Shown: positions 1-9,141, counted from the first letter of the stretch. The stretch: 64,000 nucleotides of DNA from Io17-Chloro-G2 sp034420695 (GCA_034420695.1 DAOULB010000032.1:1-64000); one strand, 5' to 3'. Notes: generated by a model from the sequence alone, not told the origin. Program-made: numbers and translations.

Positions 1-387
1 AGTGACCAGCAGGGGACCGGTGGCGGTGAGCACCAAGGCTGCGCCCAAGCCAAAGAGGAGGCGCAGGAACAGCAGCGCTGGGTAACCGGGAGCCAACGCC
101 GACAAAGCCTGCAAGCCCATGAAAAACCAAGCCAGGGCGAATGCGGTCTTGAGCCCCAAGCGCATAGCTATCACGCCTCCGGGCAGACCGAAGGCGGCGG
201 TTACCAGCAGGGCCAGGGCCACAAGTAGAGAAGCGGCGGTCCGGGATATGCCGTATTCCTCAATAATGACGGGCAATACCGGGGAAACCGAGAAGAGGTT
301 GAGGCCGACGCAGAGGTGGGCCGCCAGAATCAGCACCGCTATTACCCAGCGGTACCGGCTTTCAGGGGAAAGAACCGGTTCCTGCAC
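1..387 (-). CDS. MFS transporter, N-terminal part (cut by window edge)
   Basis: The first 129 codons of a major facilitator superfamily permease are visible and the gene runs off the left edge. It starts at a GTG (387-385) two bases after the stop of the upstream amidase, with AAGGA just before it. The translation has hydrophobic segments at about residues 14-34, 49-70, 78-97 and 100-128. The loop after the second segment reads PGGVIAMRLGLK, matching the MFS loop between helices 2 and 3. A conserved acidic helix-1 pattern for a given substrate is not evident, so the cargo is unknown. Tight coupling to the amidase suggests it could import an amide or its product, which is inference. Confidence 0.8.
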   Translation of the reverse strand, partial: MQEPVLSPESRYRWVIAVLILAAHLCVGLNLFSVSPVLPVIIEEYGISRTAASLLVALALLVTAAFGLPGGVIAMRLGLKTAFALAWFFMGLQALSALAPGYPALLFLRLLFGLGAALVLTATGPLLVT

Positions 388-388
388 T

Positions 389-1603
389 CTATCCTTGCGT
401 GGCAGCTTCGAGTTCCCGGGCCAGGGCGATAAGGGATGTTTGGGAGCCCCGGGGGCCTAGGAGGGAAAACCCCACCGGCAAGCCGCCGGTTTCGGCCAGG
501 GGCATGGTGAGTTGAGGGAGTCCGCTGAGCCCGGCCACGCTGGTCAACTGGCTGTTACGCAGCCTGAGGGTGTGGCGTTCCAACACCCGCTGGCCCAGGA
601 GGGGAGCGGGTCCGATGGTAGTGGGCAGGCAGATGACGGCATCGCCGCCAAGTACCTGCTCCATGTGCTGGACCAAGGCCGTACGGCCGGGGGCAGCCGA
701 TGCCACCTCGGCGTCGGTTACGGCCCGGGCCATTACGTACCGGTCGGAAACTTCGAAGCTGAACCTTGGGTTGACGGAGTCTATCCAGTCCTTGGCCGAC
801 TGCCAGGCTTCCCGGCTCTGCAGCACCTGCTGGATGGCCGACCAGCCGGCCAGAGTGGACGGCGATAGACGGAGGGTCGTTACTTCGTCCATGATGCTGG
901 ACAGTGCATCCACCAAGGGTTGAAGGGCAAGCCGGGTGTCTTCCTCGGCCAGTTCGAAGGCGTCTTCGGCAATGACCAGCCGCCGGGGCCGGGCGGGCTG
1001 ACCGGTGTTGCCCAAGAGCAGGGAGCCGACGGCGGCGAAGGTGTCAATGTCTCGGGCAAACCATCCAATGGTGTCGAAGCTGGGAGCTTGGAGCAGCATT
1101 CCTTGCAGGGGGATTGCGCCGTGGGTGGGGCGCAGGCCGTAGAGGCCACAGAAGCTGGCCGGGACGCGGACCGAGCCGCCGGTATCGGAGCCCAAGGCAA
1201 AGTCAACCAGCCCACCGGCCACGGCGGAGGCGGAGCCGCTGGATGAGCCGCCGGGAACTCTACCGGGGGCCTTGGGATTGACCGGAGTGCCGTAGTGGAC
1301 GTTTTCGCCGAAAATCCCGCGGGTCAGTTCGTCGGTGAGGGTCTTTCCCACCATAGTGGCCCCGGCGGCGGTCAAGGTTTCCACAACCCAGGCGTGGCGC
1401 CCGGCGGGTTGGTGGGTCCTTTTCCAGTCGGGGTTGCCGCATCCGGTGACGTGCCCGGCGACGTCGAAGATGTCTTTTGCGGCGAAGGTGAGGCCGGCCA
1501 AGGGTCCCTCCGAGGCGCCTTGCAGGTACGCTTGGGTGTCCCGGCAAAAGGCGTTCAAGGGATCGGCGTTGATGGGGCCGGATGGCGTTGAAGGCGTGCT
1601 CAT
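389..1603 (-). CDS. Amidase signature family hydrolase
   Basis: A 404-residue cytoplasmic amidohydrolase of the amidase signature family, which cleaves amide bonds through a Ser-cisSer-Lys triad. The catalytic Lys is near residue 43 (FAAKDIFD), the glycine/serine-rich signature PGGSSSGSAS is near 117-126, and the nucleophile Ser sits in SDTGGSVRVP near 144. I chose the ATG at 1603 because GAGG lies about eight bases upstream; an in-frame start at 1672 would add 23 unconserved residues. At about 400 residues it is shorter than GatA (about 480), so it is more likely a small-molecule amidase of the AtzF/indoleacetamide type than a tRNA amidotransferase. It is followed after one base by a transporter gene. 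Confidence 0.9.
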   Translation of the reverse strand: MSTPSTPSGPINADPLNAFCRDTQAYLQGASEGPLAGLTFAAKDIFDVAGHVTGCGNPDWKRTHQPAGRHAWVVETLTAAGATMVGKTLTDELTRGIFGENVHYGTPVNPKAPGRVPGGSSSGSASAVAGGLVDFALGSDTGGSVRVPASFCGLYGLRPTHGAIPLQGMLLQAPSFDTIGWFARDIDTFAAVGSLLLGNTGQPARPRRLVIAEDAFELAEEDTRLALQPLVDALSSIMDEVTTLRLSPSTLAGWSAIQQVLQSREAWQSAKDWIDSVNPRFSFEVSDRYVMARAVTDAEVASAAPGRTALVQHMEQVLGGDAVICLPTTIGPAPLLGQRVLERHTLRLRNSQLTSVAGLSGLPQLTMPLAETGGLPVGFSLLGPRGSQTSLIALARELEAATQG

Positions 1604-2048
1604 GCTGTATGCCTCGGTGGCCGCTTTAGGGCGGCCAGGATGTGCGGGTTGGGCGGCACCAGTATAAGCCACAGCGACGGGCTTTCCATGGTCTTTTGCT
1701 CTCTAGCCTTCTGCTTTCCAGGGTCTACTACCGGCCTCAGACGTTCCAGGTGAAGTGTGGAACCGGAGGGGCCGGCAGGAAGAAAGCGGCGGTGTGGCAA
1801 AGGACGCCTCTCAACCTGCGGCACGAGCCACGACAGGAGCCCAGGAGGATGAAACCAGAGCCAAGGGCTGCCCGACACGGGGCGGTGGAAAGCTGTGGAC
1901 AATCGAGACTGGGGACAGTTACTATTCCGGGGTCCGATCCGGAGTTCTGTCGGAGTTCTGTCCGGAGCCCGGTGAATCCCGGAGACCCATGTCTGAAAAC
2001 CGCCGCCGGAGAACTGCCGGCAGTTGCCGACGTACAAGGAGCCGTTAG
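1604..2048. other. Intergenic region with a short 11-bp tandem repeat
   Basis: A 445-base divergent gap between the amidase and a luciferase-like monooxygenase. No convincing gene is seen; long frames here are mirror images of the neighbouring gene. The unit CGGAGTTCTGT occurs twice head to tail at 1940-1950 and 1951-1961, followed by a partial CCGGAG. The monooxygenase ribosome site AAGGAG lies at the right edge. No clear sigma-70 promoter was recognised. Confidence 0.5.
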
Positions 2049-3068
2049 ATGAAGGTTTTTGGAAGCATTCCCAGGGACGACTTGGGTAAGATACCGGAGA
2101 GGGCGCGCTGGGTTGAGGACATGGGCTACGACGGGATAAACACGAATGAAGACTTTTCCAGCCCGTTCATGGCGCTGACCATGGCTGCGGAGCATACGAG
2201 CACCGCGATTCTCGGCACGTCGATAGCGGTGGTGTTTCCGTTGAGCCCGATGAACGTGGCCTACATGTCGTGGGAACTGCAGAAGTTCTCCCAGGGAAGG
2301 TTCCGCCTCGGCATGGGCACCCAGGTTAAGGGGCACATCGAGCGACGCTTCAGCGTTCCCTGGGTGCCGCCGGGCCCCAGAATGCGGGAGTACATCCTGT
2401 CTTTGAAGGCTATCTGGGAGAGCTTTCAAAACGGCACACCTCTGAAATTCCAAGGGGAGTACTACAATTTCAGCCTGATCACGCCTCACTTCAGCCCAGG
2501 CCCCATAGACTACCCGGCGCCCAAGGTATTCATCGCAGCGGTGGGCCCCTACATGTTCCGGCTGGCGGGCGAGTTGTGCGACGGGGTGCTGCCCCACGGA
2601 TTCATGACCCGGAAATACATGGACGAGGTGGCGCTGCCCAATTTGGAGATCGGGCTGAAGAAGTCAGGCCGGACCATTGATGACATTGAGATAGGGGCCG
2701 GGGGCTTCCTGGTAATGGGGAATGACGAGGAGGAGTTGGACAACGCCTACCAAGCGACCCAGCGCCGAATCGCTTTCTACGGTTCCACCCGCACCTACAA
2801 GGGGGTCATGGATATTCACGGCTGGGGCGACGTATGCCTGGAACTGAACCGGTTGGCGGCGGCGGGCCGCTGGGACGACATGCCGGCCCAAATCACGGGA
2901 GAAATGGTTGAGACATTTGCCACCATGGGGACCTATGACCAGATAGTGGACAGGGTACGAGACAGGTTCGGCAGCTATGCGACCCAGATTGGGTTCAACA
3001 TGCCGGTTGAGAACGCGGGGGACGAGGAGCGGTTGCGGACCAAGATAGCCGAATTGCAGGGGATTTAG
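2049..3068 (+). CDS. Luciferase-like flavin-dependent monooxygenase (LLM class)
   Basis: A 339-residue TIM-barrel oxidoreductase of the bacterial luciferase superfamily, whose members use FMN or coenzyme F420 to oxidise organic substrates. Family marks include the N-terminal ARWVEDMGYDGINTNED strand-helix, the LGTSIAVVFPLSPMNVAYMS stretch, FRLGMGTQVKGHIERRF near residues 84-100 and the C-terminal TYDQIVDRVRDRFG. It most resembles the F420-dependent subgroup. The ATG is preceded by AAGGAG at good spacing. A VOC-fold protein follows about 100 bases downstream on the same strand, so the two may act on one substrate. This is the first of three LLM proteins in the window; substrate unknown. Confidence 0.88.
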   Translation: MKVFGSIPRDDLGKIPERARWVEDMGYDGINTNEDFSSPFMALTMAAEHTSTAILGTSIAVVFPLSPMNVAYMSWELQKFSQGRFRLGMGTQVKGHIERRFSVPWVPPGPRMREYILSLKAIWESFQNGTPLKFQGEYYNFSLITPHFSPGPIDYPAPKVFIAAVGPYMFRLAGELCDGVLPHGFMTRKYMDEVALPNLEIGLKKSGRTIDDIEIGAGGFLVMGNDEEELDNAYQATQRRIAFYGSTRTYKGVMDIHGWGDVCLELNRLAAAGRWDDMPAQITGEMVETFATMGTYDQIVDRVRDRFGSYATQIGFNMPVENAGDEERLRTKIAELQGI

Positions 3069-3166
3069 GCGGCCATTTTGTCCCAGCAGGTCAGAGAGAA
3101 CAGGGACTGACCAAGGGTGATATACTTCGAATCACAGACAGATAGAACCGGTTGAGGAGGTTGATT

Positions 3167-3664
3167 ATGAGCTACACACCGGACCATCTTGGCCATGTCA
3201 ATATCTATGTGCGAAACGCAGAAGCCTCACAGAAGTGGTACGAGGATATACTGGGCCTGCACACCTACGATTTCCTTCCAGGCCGGGCGGCTTTCATGTC
3301 TGCCAACCTTGACGAGTCCCATGAAGTTGCGCTGATGGAAGTGGGGGACGCGGCCAGGGGGCCGGAAAAGGGCCAGGTGGGGTTGAACCACATGGCTTGG
3401 CGGATGAATGAACTGGACGACCTCAAGGAGTTTTACCAGAGAATCAAGGACAAGGGCGTGGAAGTCACGCCCCAGGACCACGGCATTTCGCTGGGGCTGT
3501 ATTTCAAGGACCCGGACGGCAACGGCATTGAGGTGTATTACGAGCTTCCCCGCAGCCAGTGGCATGCCCAAGAGGGGATTTTCATGCAGGGCGAGCGGCC
3601 CAGGGGTCAGTTCCCCGGCCCGTGGGATGAGGTGATGGCGGAGCAGCAACTGGCCGCCCGCTAA
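3167..3664 (+). CDS. VOC family (glyoxalase/ring-cleavage dioxygenase fold) protein
   Basis: A 165-residue metal-dependent enzyme of the vicinal oxygen chelate superfamily. It opens with the typical DHLGHVNIYVRNAEASQKWYE, whose His is the first metal ligand. A second ligand region is GLNHMAWRMNELDDL, and GLYFKDPDGNGIEVYYE carries the conserved Glu. Such proteins catalyse dioxygenation, isomerisation or lyase reactions; this one resembles catechol 2,3-dioxygenase-like members. I chose the ATG at 3167 because GAGGAGG lies seven bases upstream. It follows the LLM oxidoreductase in the same direction and ends before a rho-independent terminator. The exact reaction cannot be read from sequence. 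Confidence 0.85.
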   Translation: MSYTPDHLGHVNIYVRNAEASQKWYEDILGLHTYDFLPGRAAFMSANLDESHEVALMEVGDAARGPEKGQVGLNHMAWRMNELDDLKEFYQRIKDKGVEVTPQDHGISLGLYFKDPDGNGIEVYYELPRSQWHAQEGIFMQGERPRGQFPGPWDEVMAEQQLAAR

Positions 3665-3713
3665 TCCACTAAAACAGAACGAAGCCGGGGGGTGATTCCA
3701 AGGGTGTTGATGT

Positions 3714-3750
3714 CAAGGGTGGGGACTGTCCGGTTCCCACCCCTTGTTTT
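3714..3750 (+). terminator. Rho-independent terminator after the VOC gene
   Basis: CAAGGGTGGG at 3714-3723 pairs with CCCACCCCTTG at 3736-3746 (one bulged C), with a 12-base loop, then TTTT at 3747-3750 and more T-runs nearby. It sits 50 bases past the VOC stop and just before the next promoter. Confidence 0.7.
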
Positions 3751-3781
3751 GCCCTGTTTTTGGGCTCCTTTTTAGTACGCG

Positions 3782-3810
3782 TTGACTGTGCCGAGGGGCA
3801 GTCTTATACT
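3782..3810 (+). promoter_or_regulatory. Sigma-70 type promoter for the SDR gene
   Basis: TTGACT (3782-3787) and TATACT (3805-3810) are separated by exactly 17 bases, each five of six to consensus. Transcription would start near 3817, about 70 bases before the SDR start codon. It lies just after the terminator of the previous unit. Confidence 0.75.
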
Positions 3811-3886
3811 CCGCGGGTTTCGAGGAAAGACACGGAAAACCGGAAACGGAAGAGTGCCGGATTCGACGGTCCGGAGGTGGCGCCTA

Positions 3887-4828
3887 ATGACAGTACTAGT
3901 GGTTGGGGGCACCGGGTTCATAGGACCCAGGCTCATCAGAAAACTGGTGGAGCGGGGCGAAAGGGTGGCGTGCATGGACCTCAACCCCGCAAGCGAACTC
4001 TTGAGCGGCTGGGAAAACGAGGTAGAGGTTGTGCGGGGCGACGTGACACAGTTTGAAGACGTGATGCGGACGGTGATTGAGTTCCAGCCCGACCGGCTGA
4101 TCAACTTGGCCTATCGCTTGGGAGGGGGAGAAGAAAACCCTCATCACGCCATCCGGCTGAATATCCTTGGCATGGACAACTGTTTCGAGGCGGCGCGGCT
4201 GCAGGGCGTCAAGCGGGTGGTGTACGCCAGTTCAATTGCGGTCAGCGGACAACAGAGCAACTTCGGAGACCGGGCCGCCAACGAAGACGACGCTAATTAC
4301 GGGACCAGTCAGTACGCGGTCTGCAAGATATTCAACGAGTTTCAGGCCCGGCAGTACATTGAGAACCACGGCATGTCGATCACAGGGATACGCCCGGCGA
4401 ACGTAACTGGTCCGGACAAGGTCAGGGGATCAACTGACCACGTCAGGTGCATTACCATGCCGGCCCAGGGCGAGCCGGTGCGCTTTCCCCACAAGTCCTT
4501 GATGCGTCTGCCGATACACGTGGAGGACATTTCCGAGGCTTTCGCCCGGGTGCTCCTTTCGGACTCACCCCATCACTCTTTGTACAACTCAGGGGGCACA
4601 CCCATCAGCTTGGGAGACTTGGCGGATATAGTCCGGGGATACATTCCCGACGCGAGGATCGAGTTTGACGACGAGGGCGGTTTGGAGGAGTCGGGGAATT
4701 ACTTGGTGGACAATAGCCGGCTGCTTGACGAGTTCGAACTGGAGTTTGCGCCATTTCCCCAGAGAGTATTGGAGATCATCAACGACGTGCGCCGGGACAA
4801 CGGTCAGCAGCCAATCAGTCCTTCCTGA
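3887..4828 (+). CDS. NAD(P)-dependent epimerase/dehydratase (extended SDR)
   Basis: A 313-residue extended short-chain dehydrogenase. The N-terminal nucleotide-binding motif is MTVLVVGGTGFIGPRL (GxxGxxG). The catalytic Tyr-Lys pair is in SQYAVCK, and the active-site Ser region is VVYASSIAVSG. Such enzymes modify nucleotide sugars or other polyols; the C-terminal half, which sets the substrate, gives no clear match I can name. I chose ATG 3887 because CGGAGGTGG lies upstream and the Rossmann strand begins at once; a start at 3782 would overlap the promoter. It appears to be transcribed alone. Confidence 0.85.
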   Translation: MTVLVVGGTGFIGPRLIRKLVERGERVACMDLNPASELLSGWENEVEVVRGDVTQFEDVMRTVIEFQPDRLINLAYRLGGGEENPHHAIRLNILGMDNCFEAARLQGVKRVVYASSIAVSGQQSNFGDRAANEDDANYGTSQYAVCKIFNEFQARQYIENHGMSITGIRPANVTGPDKVRGSTDHVRCITMPAQGEPVRFPHKSLMRLPIHVEDISEAFARVLLSDSPHHSLYNSGGTPISLGDLADIVRGYIPDARIEFDDEGGLEESGNYLVDNSRLLDEFELEFAPFPQRVLEIINDVRRDNGQQPISPS

Positions 4829-4913
4829 GTAAGGGGTGAAACGCCGGATTATTGGGCAGCGATGGACCCGGTGACATGGGGACGGAACCCCACTCCATCT
4901 GCCAGAGCTACAC

Positions 4914-6287
4914 ATGGATGGACTCCCAGGGCCGGTGATGCGTATTCGCAGTGATAAACGCGGAAGCCGCTTCGGACGCGCCCGGTGGTGGCTGCTTCCG
5001 CTCATGATGACGGCCTTCGCGGCTGCAGGGGCGGTTGCCCTGGAACCGGGGTTTGGAGTGCGACCTGCGGCAGCGATGGGTGACGACATCCGCATCTTGG
5101 AGGAAGAGGGAAGGGTCAGATTTCCGGAAGCGGTCGATTTCAGCCTGACGGCGGAGTCGGACTCTAAAATTACCGAGGTACGCCTTAACTTGCGCACTTC
5201 GGGAGCCCGGTCTTGGGCCTACGCCTACCCCGCGTTCGAGCCCGGGAACCGGGTGACGGCGAGGATGGAAATAGGCACGAAGGGCGAGAGCTATCTGCCT
5301 CCCGGGGCGCGGCTGGAGTATTACTACGAGATACGGAACGAGTCAGGGAACCTGCTGACAACTGAGCTTTCGGAGTTGGAGTTCGTCGACAACCGTTTCG
5401 AGTGGCAGAGCGTGAGGATAGGGCCGTTGGAATTGAATTACCATGACCTGCCGGCTTCCCAAGTAGCGGATGTCAAGCAGCGGGTGACCGGGCCGCTGGA
5501 GGAACTGAACAGGCTGCTCCAACTGGATGAGGCGGAGCCAGTACAGGGCGTCATTTACAACCACCGAAGCGAGGCCGAGGACGTCTTTCCCTACCAGAGC
5601 GACACAATTTCGGAGAAGGGAGTATTCCAGGGATTCGCTTTTCCGTCCCATGGGGTGTTTGTGGGGGTGGGCTTGGACCCCGACCTGATAGTGCACGAGA
5701 CGGCCCACTTAAGACTGCGCCAGGCCCTGGGACCACTGGCCCCGGATTTGCCTGCATGGCTGGATGAGGGGTTCGCCAATTACGCCGAACAGGACTCCCA
5801 GCCCTATGGCAGCCGAGGGTTGCGGGAGCGAGGACTGCCGTTGCGGGCTATGTCGAAAGTATCAGGAACTCCATCGCAAATCGGCTTTTTCTACGTGAAG
5901 TCGGAGAGCGTTGTGGGGTTCATGATCGAGCACTGGGGCACCGAAAAATTCCAGGATTTCTTGGGGCAATTGCGGCTAGGGGTAGAGGTGGAAAGTGCAT
6001 TGATCGAGGTTTACGGGGTTGATGTGGACGGCTTGGAAGTCCATTGGGCAGCAGAGGCAACAGGACCGGAAGCCCCCGGGCGCGTCAGGACCTCGCAGCC
6101 TTCTCCATTTCTTTACCTGGATGTCTGGGTATTCGGCGGCTTGGTTCTGGCGGTGTTCATTTTCCTGGGGGTCAGGACGGCCTACCGCAGGCTGAGGAGG
6201 CAGCCGGCTGGGGAAGAACAATGGGAGGGATATTGGGTGGAAGGGCTCACTCCTTTGGAGGATAAGGAGGACCGCAACCAAGGATAG
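4914..6287 (+). CDS. Secreted, membrane-anchored gluzincin-like metallopeptidase
   Basis: A 457-residue protein predicted to be exported. It has a basic N-terminus, a hydrophobic stretch (WLLPLMMTAFAAAGAVAL) and a likely signal cleavage after PAAA. The central region carries HETAH (near residue 261), a HExxH zinc site, and WLDEGFANYAEQ about 20 residues later with the third ligand Glu, as in the peptidase MA clan. A transmembrane segment near residues 405-423 is followed by a basic tail, so the catalytic domain faces outside with the C-terminus inside. An alternative start at 4938 (MRIRSDK) would give a more usual signal peptide. The substrate is unknown. It stands between two unrelated genes on the same strand. 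Confidence 0.75.
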   Translation: MDGLPGPVMRIRSDKRGSRFGRARWWLLPLMMTAFAAAGAVALEPGFGVRPAAAMGDDIRILEEEGRVRFPEAVDFSLTAESDSKITEVRLNLRTSGARSWAYAYPAFEPGNRVTARMEIGTKGESYLPPGARLEYYYEIRNESGNLLTTELSELEFVDNRFEWQSVRIGPLELNYHDLPASQVADVKQRVTGPLEELNRLLQLDEAEPVQGVIYNHRSEAEDVFPYQSDTISEKGVFQGFAFPSHGVFVGVGLDPDLIVHETAHLRLRQALGPLAPDLPAWLDEGFANYAEQDSQPYGSRGLRERGLPLRAMSKVSGTPSQIGFFYVKSESVVGFMIEHWGTEKFQDFLGQLRLGVEVESALIEVYGVDVDGLEVHWAAEATGPEAPGRVRTSQPSPFLYLDVWVFGGLVLAVFIFLGVRTAYRRLRRQPAGEEQWEGYWVEGLTPLEDKEDRNQG

Positions 6288-6364
6288 CGCCTTCCGGCCG
6301 GCATGCGGCTGTAGCGTCGATGCAGCCGGGAGCCCAATGAGGTTTTTTGCTTTTCGGATTGCCT

Positions 6365-6370
6365 TATAAT
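6365..6370 (+). promoter_or_regulatory. Possible -10 box for the cyclophilin gene
   Basis: A perfect TATAAT lies 73 bases before the cyclophilin start. The -35 region is only a T-run (6343-6348), so the call rests on the -10 alone. Confidence 0.35.
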
Positions 6371-6442
6371 TGATGAACACACTGCCCTGAGGAGCCCTCA
6401 TCCGGCGGCTCGGCGGTGACGCCCCAAGATAGAGGAGTTTCA

Positions 6443-7147
6443 ATGTTTCGAATAGTCCCTTTAATGGTATTGGTTGCTGTCCTGGCCGGGACGGCGTGCC
6501 TGGTTCAGCCCACTCCTGAGCCGGAACCCAGCCCCACTGCCATTGGAACACCGCGTCCGGAAGGCAGCCCGACCGCGCCACCCCCAGCTACTCTCACACC
6601 CAAGGTGGTTACGGAGGGGGGAAAGACTTTCAACCAGTACGGGGCTCCTCCCCTGATGACGATAGACCCGTCTGCGTCGTACACGGCGACGATCAACACG
6701 AACAAAGGGACTATCAACCTTGAGCTATATGCCCAAGACGCCCCGAAGACAGTGAATAATTTCATCTTTCTTGCGAGGGAGGGCTTTTTCGACGGGGTAA
6801 TATTTCACCGGGTGATTCCCGACTTCATGATTCAAGGCGGAGACCCGACGGGGGGCGGAAGTGGAGGCCCCGGTTACAGGTTCGAAGATGAGATCAGCCG
6901 GGGCCGGGCGTTCGATTCCGCCGGTATCCTGGCTATGGCCAACGCCGGTCCAAACACCAATGGCAGCCAGTTCTTCATCACGGTGGCGCCGACCCCGCAT
7001 CTCACGGGAAACCACACTATCTTCGGCAAGGTGGTCTCAGGACAGGACGTAGTGGACGACATTTCCTTGGCGCCAACCTCCGCCGCAGACCGGCCCATTG
7101 CCGACGTCATCATTAATACCATCGAAGTGGACCGGGACGGAGGGTAG
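6443..7147 (+). CDS. Cyclophilin-type peptidyl-prolyl isomerase, probable lipoprotein
   Basis: A 234-residue cis-trans prolyl isomerase that should assist folding outside the membrane. After a hydrophobic leader (IVPLMVLVAVLAGTAC) a Cys near residue 20 could be lipidated, although GTAC is an imperfect lipobox. A Pro/Thr-rich linker of about 40 residues follows. The catalytic domain has the family core: FHRVIPDFMIQGGDP with the catalytic Arg, NTNGSQFFIT, and HTIFGKVVSGQDVVD. I chose ATG 6443 over the upstream frame start because GAGGAG lies seven bases before it. It is of the small bacterial PpiA-like class; the anchor and linker are typical of Gram-positive-like or Chloroflexi forms. Confidence 0.9.
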   Translation: MFRIVPLMVLVAVLAGTACLVQPTPEPEPSPTAIGTPRPEGSPTAPPPATLTPKVVTEGGKTFNQYGAPPLMTIDPSASYTATINTNKGTINLELYAQDAPKTVNNFIFLAREGFFDGVIFHRVIPDFMIQGGDPTGGGSGGPGYRFEDEISRGRAFDSAGILAMANAGPNTNGSQFFITVAPTPHLTGNHTIFGKVVSGQDVVDDISLAPTSAADRPIADVIINTIEVDRDGG

Positions 7148-7233
7148 TTTCGGGAATTCGGGGGTGGCGCACCGGCTGTTTCCAACTTCTCTTTCAAGAC
7201 CGTTTCCGCTTTAGTTTGCTCCAGGAGTCTGCC

Positions 7234-8055
7234 ATGGCATTCCAACACCTTCTCTACGAGCGGGAAGATGCCATTTGTCATCTGACGCTCAATCGTCCGG
7301 AAAAATTGAATGCGCTGGACGCAATCCTGATGTCCGAGTTGCGGGAGGCGCTGGAGACCATCGAGGCCGATCCTGAAATCCGGGTTGTCATCCTCACCGG
7401 GGCGGGCCGGGCTTTCTCGGCGGGGTTCGACATTGACCGAGGGCCGGACAGGGAGTCGCCGCAGAGCGCTCCGGCGCATCTTTGGCGCGACCATCTGAAG
7501 GGCCACGTCGACACTTTCCTGATGGTGTGGAACCTCAGCAAGCCGGTGATTGCGGCGGTCAACGGCTACGCTCTGGCCGGGGCCTGCGAACTGGTGCAAG
7601 TGTGCGACATCAAGATTGCATCGGAGCGGGCGGTGCTGGGGGAGCCGGAGATTCGCGCCGGGCTGGGGCCGCCGTTCCTGATTACTCCTTACAGCGTAGG
7701 ATTGGCCAAGGCCAAAGAGTTGCTATTGACGGGCGACACCATAGACGCCTACGAGGCCCAGCGGCTGGGCATGGTCAGCCGGGTAGTACCCCACGACCAG
7801 CTAATGGAAGAGTGTTTACGCACCGCCAGGAAGGTTGCACTGCTGCCTGCGCTGGGGGTGAAGATGAGCAAGTTATCGGTAAACCGGGCCTTGGAGGGAA
7901 TGGGTTTCTTAGCGGCCATTCAGCACAACCTGGAACTGATGGTGCAGTTCGATACCGCTCCGTCCCCGGAGATGGAGGAGTTCAACGCCATCCGAGAGGC
8001 CCAGGGGCTGAGGGCGGCCTTGGACTGGCGGGACGCCCGCTTCCGAGGCCTCTAG
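7234..8055 (+). CDS. Enoyl-CoA hydratase/isomerase family protein
   Basis: A 273-residue crotonase-fold enzyme that hydrates or isomerises acyl-CoA esters. LNRPEKLNALD opens the fold, GAGRAFSAGFDI forms the first oxyanion-hole loop, and NGYALAGACELVQVCDIKIA the second. Both Glu equivalents used by true hydratases are present: one in GACEL and one in LGEPEIRAGLGPP. A hydratase activity is therefore plausible, though several family members do other reactions. ATG 7234 has CCAGGAG upstream. The gene is 86 bases after the cyclophilin gene and converges with a beta-hydroxyacid dehydrogenase gene, which fits valine or fatty acid breakdown. Confidence 0.87.
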   Translation: MAFQHLLYEREDAICHLTLNRPEKLNALDAILMSELREALETIEADPEIRVVILTGAGRAFSAGFDIDRGPDRESPQSAPAHLWRDHLKGHVDTFLMVWNLSKPVIAAVNGYALAGACELVQVCDIKIASERAVLGEPEIRAGLGPPFLITPYSVGLAKAKELLLTGDTIDAYEAQRLGMVSRVVPHDQLMEECLRTARKVALLPALGVKMSKLSVNRALEGMGFLAAIQHNLELMVQFDTAPSPEMEEFNAIREAQGLRAALDWRDARFRGL

Positions 8056-8096
8056 CGCCTAACGCATCTCAGCGGGCCCGTCTCACCCGGCCAGTT

Positions 8097-9002
8097 TCAT
8101 GCGCCACGGCGCACTTCCACTTGGGCCATGTCTTCCAGATAGTGGAGGATGGCGGAGTGGTCTGCTTCGGCCTCGCCGTGGTTGACCAGTGAACCCAGAA
8201 TCTGTTGAAGCAAGGCGGTGACCGGAAGGGGCACGTTCAATTCCTGCCCGGTCTGCAGGACGTTGCGCAGGTCTTTCTGGTGGAGGCGAATCCGGAATCC
8301 GGCGTGGAAGTTCCGGTCCAGCATCATGGGCCCCTTGGCCTCCATGACGGCACTGCCGGCCAATCCGCCCCTGATGGCTTCAAAGACGCGGGCCGGGTCG
8401 ACACCGGCTTTCTGGGACAACACCAAGGCTTCACTCAAAGCTTCGATGTTGGCAGCTACGATAATCTGGTTTGCCAGTTTGGTGACCCCGCCGGCGCCAA
8501 TGCCGCCGGTCAAGACCACGTTGGCCCCCATCACTTTCATCAGGTCGTAGTTTTCGTCGAATACGCTTTGCTTGCCGCCCACCATGATGGCCAGGGTGCC
8601 ATTGATGGCACCGGGTTCGCCGCCGCTCACCGGGGCATCGAGCATTTCGACCCCCTTATTGGCGCACTCGGCGGCGATGCGCTGTGAAACCAGGGGAGCA
8701 ATGGAGCTCATGTCGATCACGTGGGAGCCCGGCCTGGCGCCTTCCAGCACTCCTTGGGGGCCCAGAATGACAGCTTCCGAGTCCGCCGAGTCGGGCAGCA
8801 TAGTGATAATCCTGCCGCTGCTCTCAGCCACCTCCCTGCTGGAGGAGGCTCCTTCCGCGCCCTCGGTTACCAGTTCCTCCACTGCTTCGCCCACCAAGTC
8901 GTAAACGGTGAGGGAGTAGCCTGCTTTCAACAAGTTCTTGGCCATGGGCTTTCCCATGATGCCCAAGCCAATGAATCCGATCCGGTCCTGGTTGTCTGCC
9001 AT
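8097..9002 (-). CDS. NAD(P)-dependent beta-hydroxyacid dehydrogenase (HIBADH/GarR family)
   Basis: A 301-residue oxidoreductase of the 3-hydroxyisobutyrate/tartronate semialdehyde reductase family. The Rossmann motif is RIGFIGLGIMGKPMAKNL; the substrate signature is DAPVSGGEPGAINGTL near residues 119-134; the catalytic Lys lies in GGVTKLANQIIVAANIEALSEA. It oxidises or reduces short hydroxyacids in the cytoplasm. It converges with the enoyl-CoA hydratase gene with 41 bases between stops. A paralogue lies at 19859-20761. The exact substrate (3-hydroxyisobutyrate, tartronate semialdehyde or succinic semialdehyde) cannot be decided from sequence. Confidence 0.88.
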   Translation of the reverse strand: MADNQDRIGFIGLGIMGKPMAKNLLKAGYSLTVYDLVGEAVEELVTEGAEGASSSREVAESSGRIITMLPDSADSEAVILGPQGVLEGARPGSHVIDMSSIAPLVSQRIAAECANKGVEMLDAPVSGGEPGAINGTLAIMVGGKQSVFDENYDLMKVMGANVVLTGGIGAGGVTKLANQIIVAANIEALSEALVLSQKAGVDPARVFEAIRGGLAGSAVMEAKGPMMLDRNFHAGFRIRLHQKDLRNVLQTGQELNVPLPVTALLQQILGSLVNHGEAEADHSAILHYLEDMAQVEVRRGA

Positions 9003-9141
9003 GGCGTACTCCTGAGGCGGGGCCGAAATGGAATGAGGGGCCGTTGCGACACTCTAACACAAGGATTATAGCCGCACTAGGGAACAGGTGCGGGCTTGGC
9101 GGCGGCACCGGTTTATTGTGCCGGCGGCAGGGCTGGTCTAT

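Noticed and set aside
1737..2597. 286-codon open frame on the minus strand
   Set aside because: It mirrors the LLM gene and the spacer before it and has no family features.
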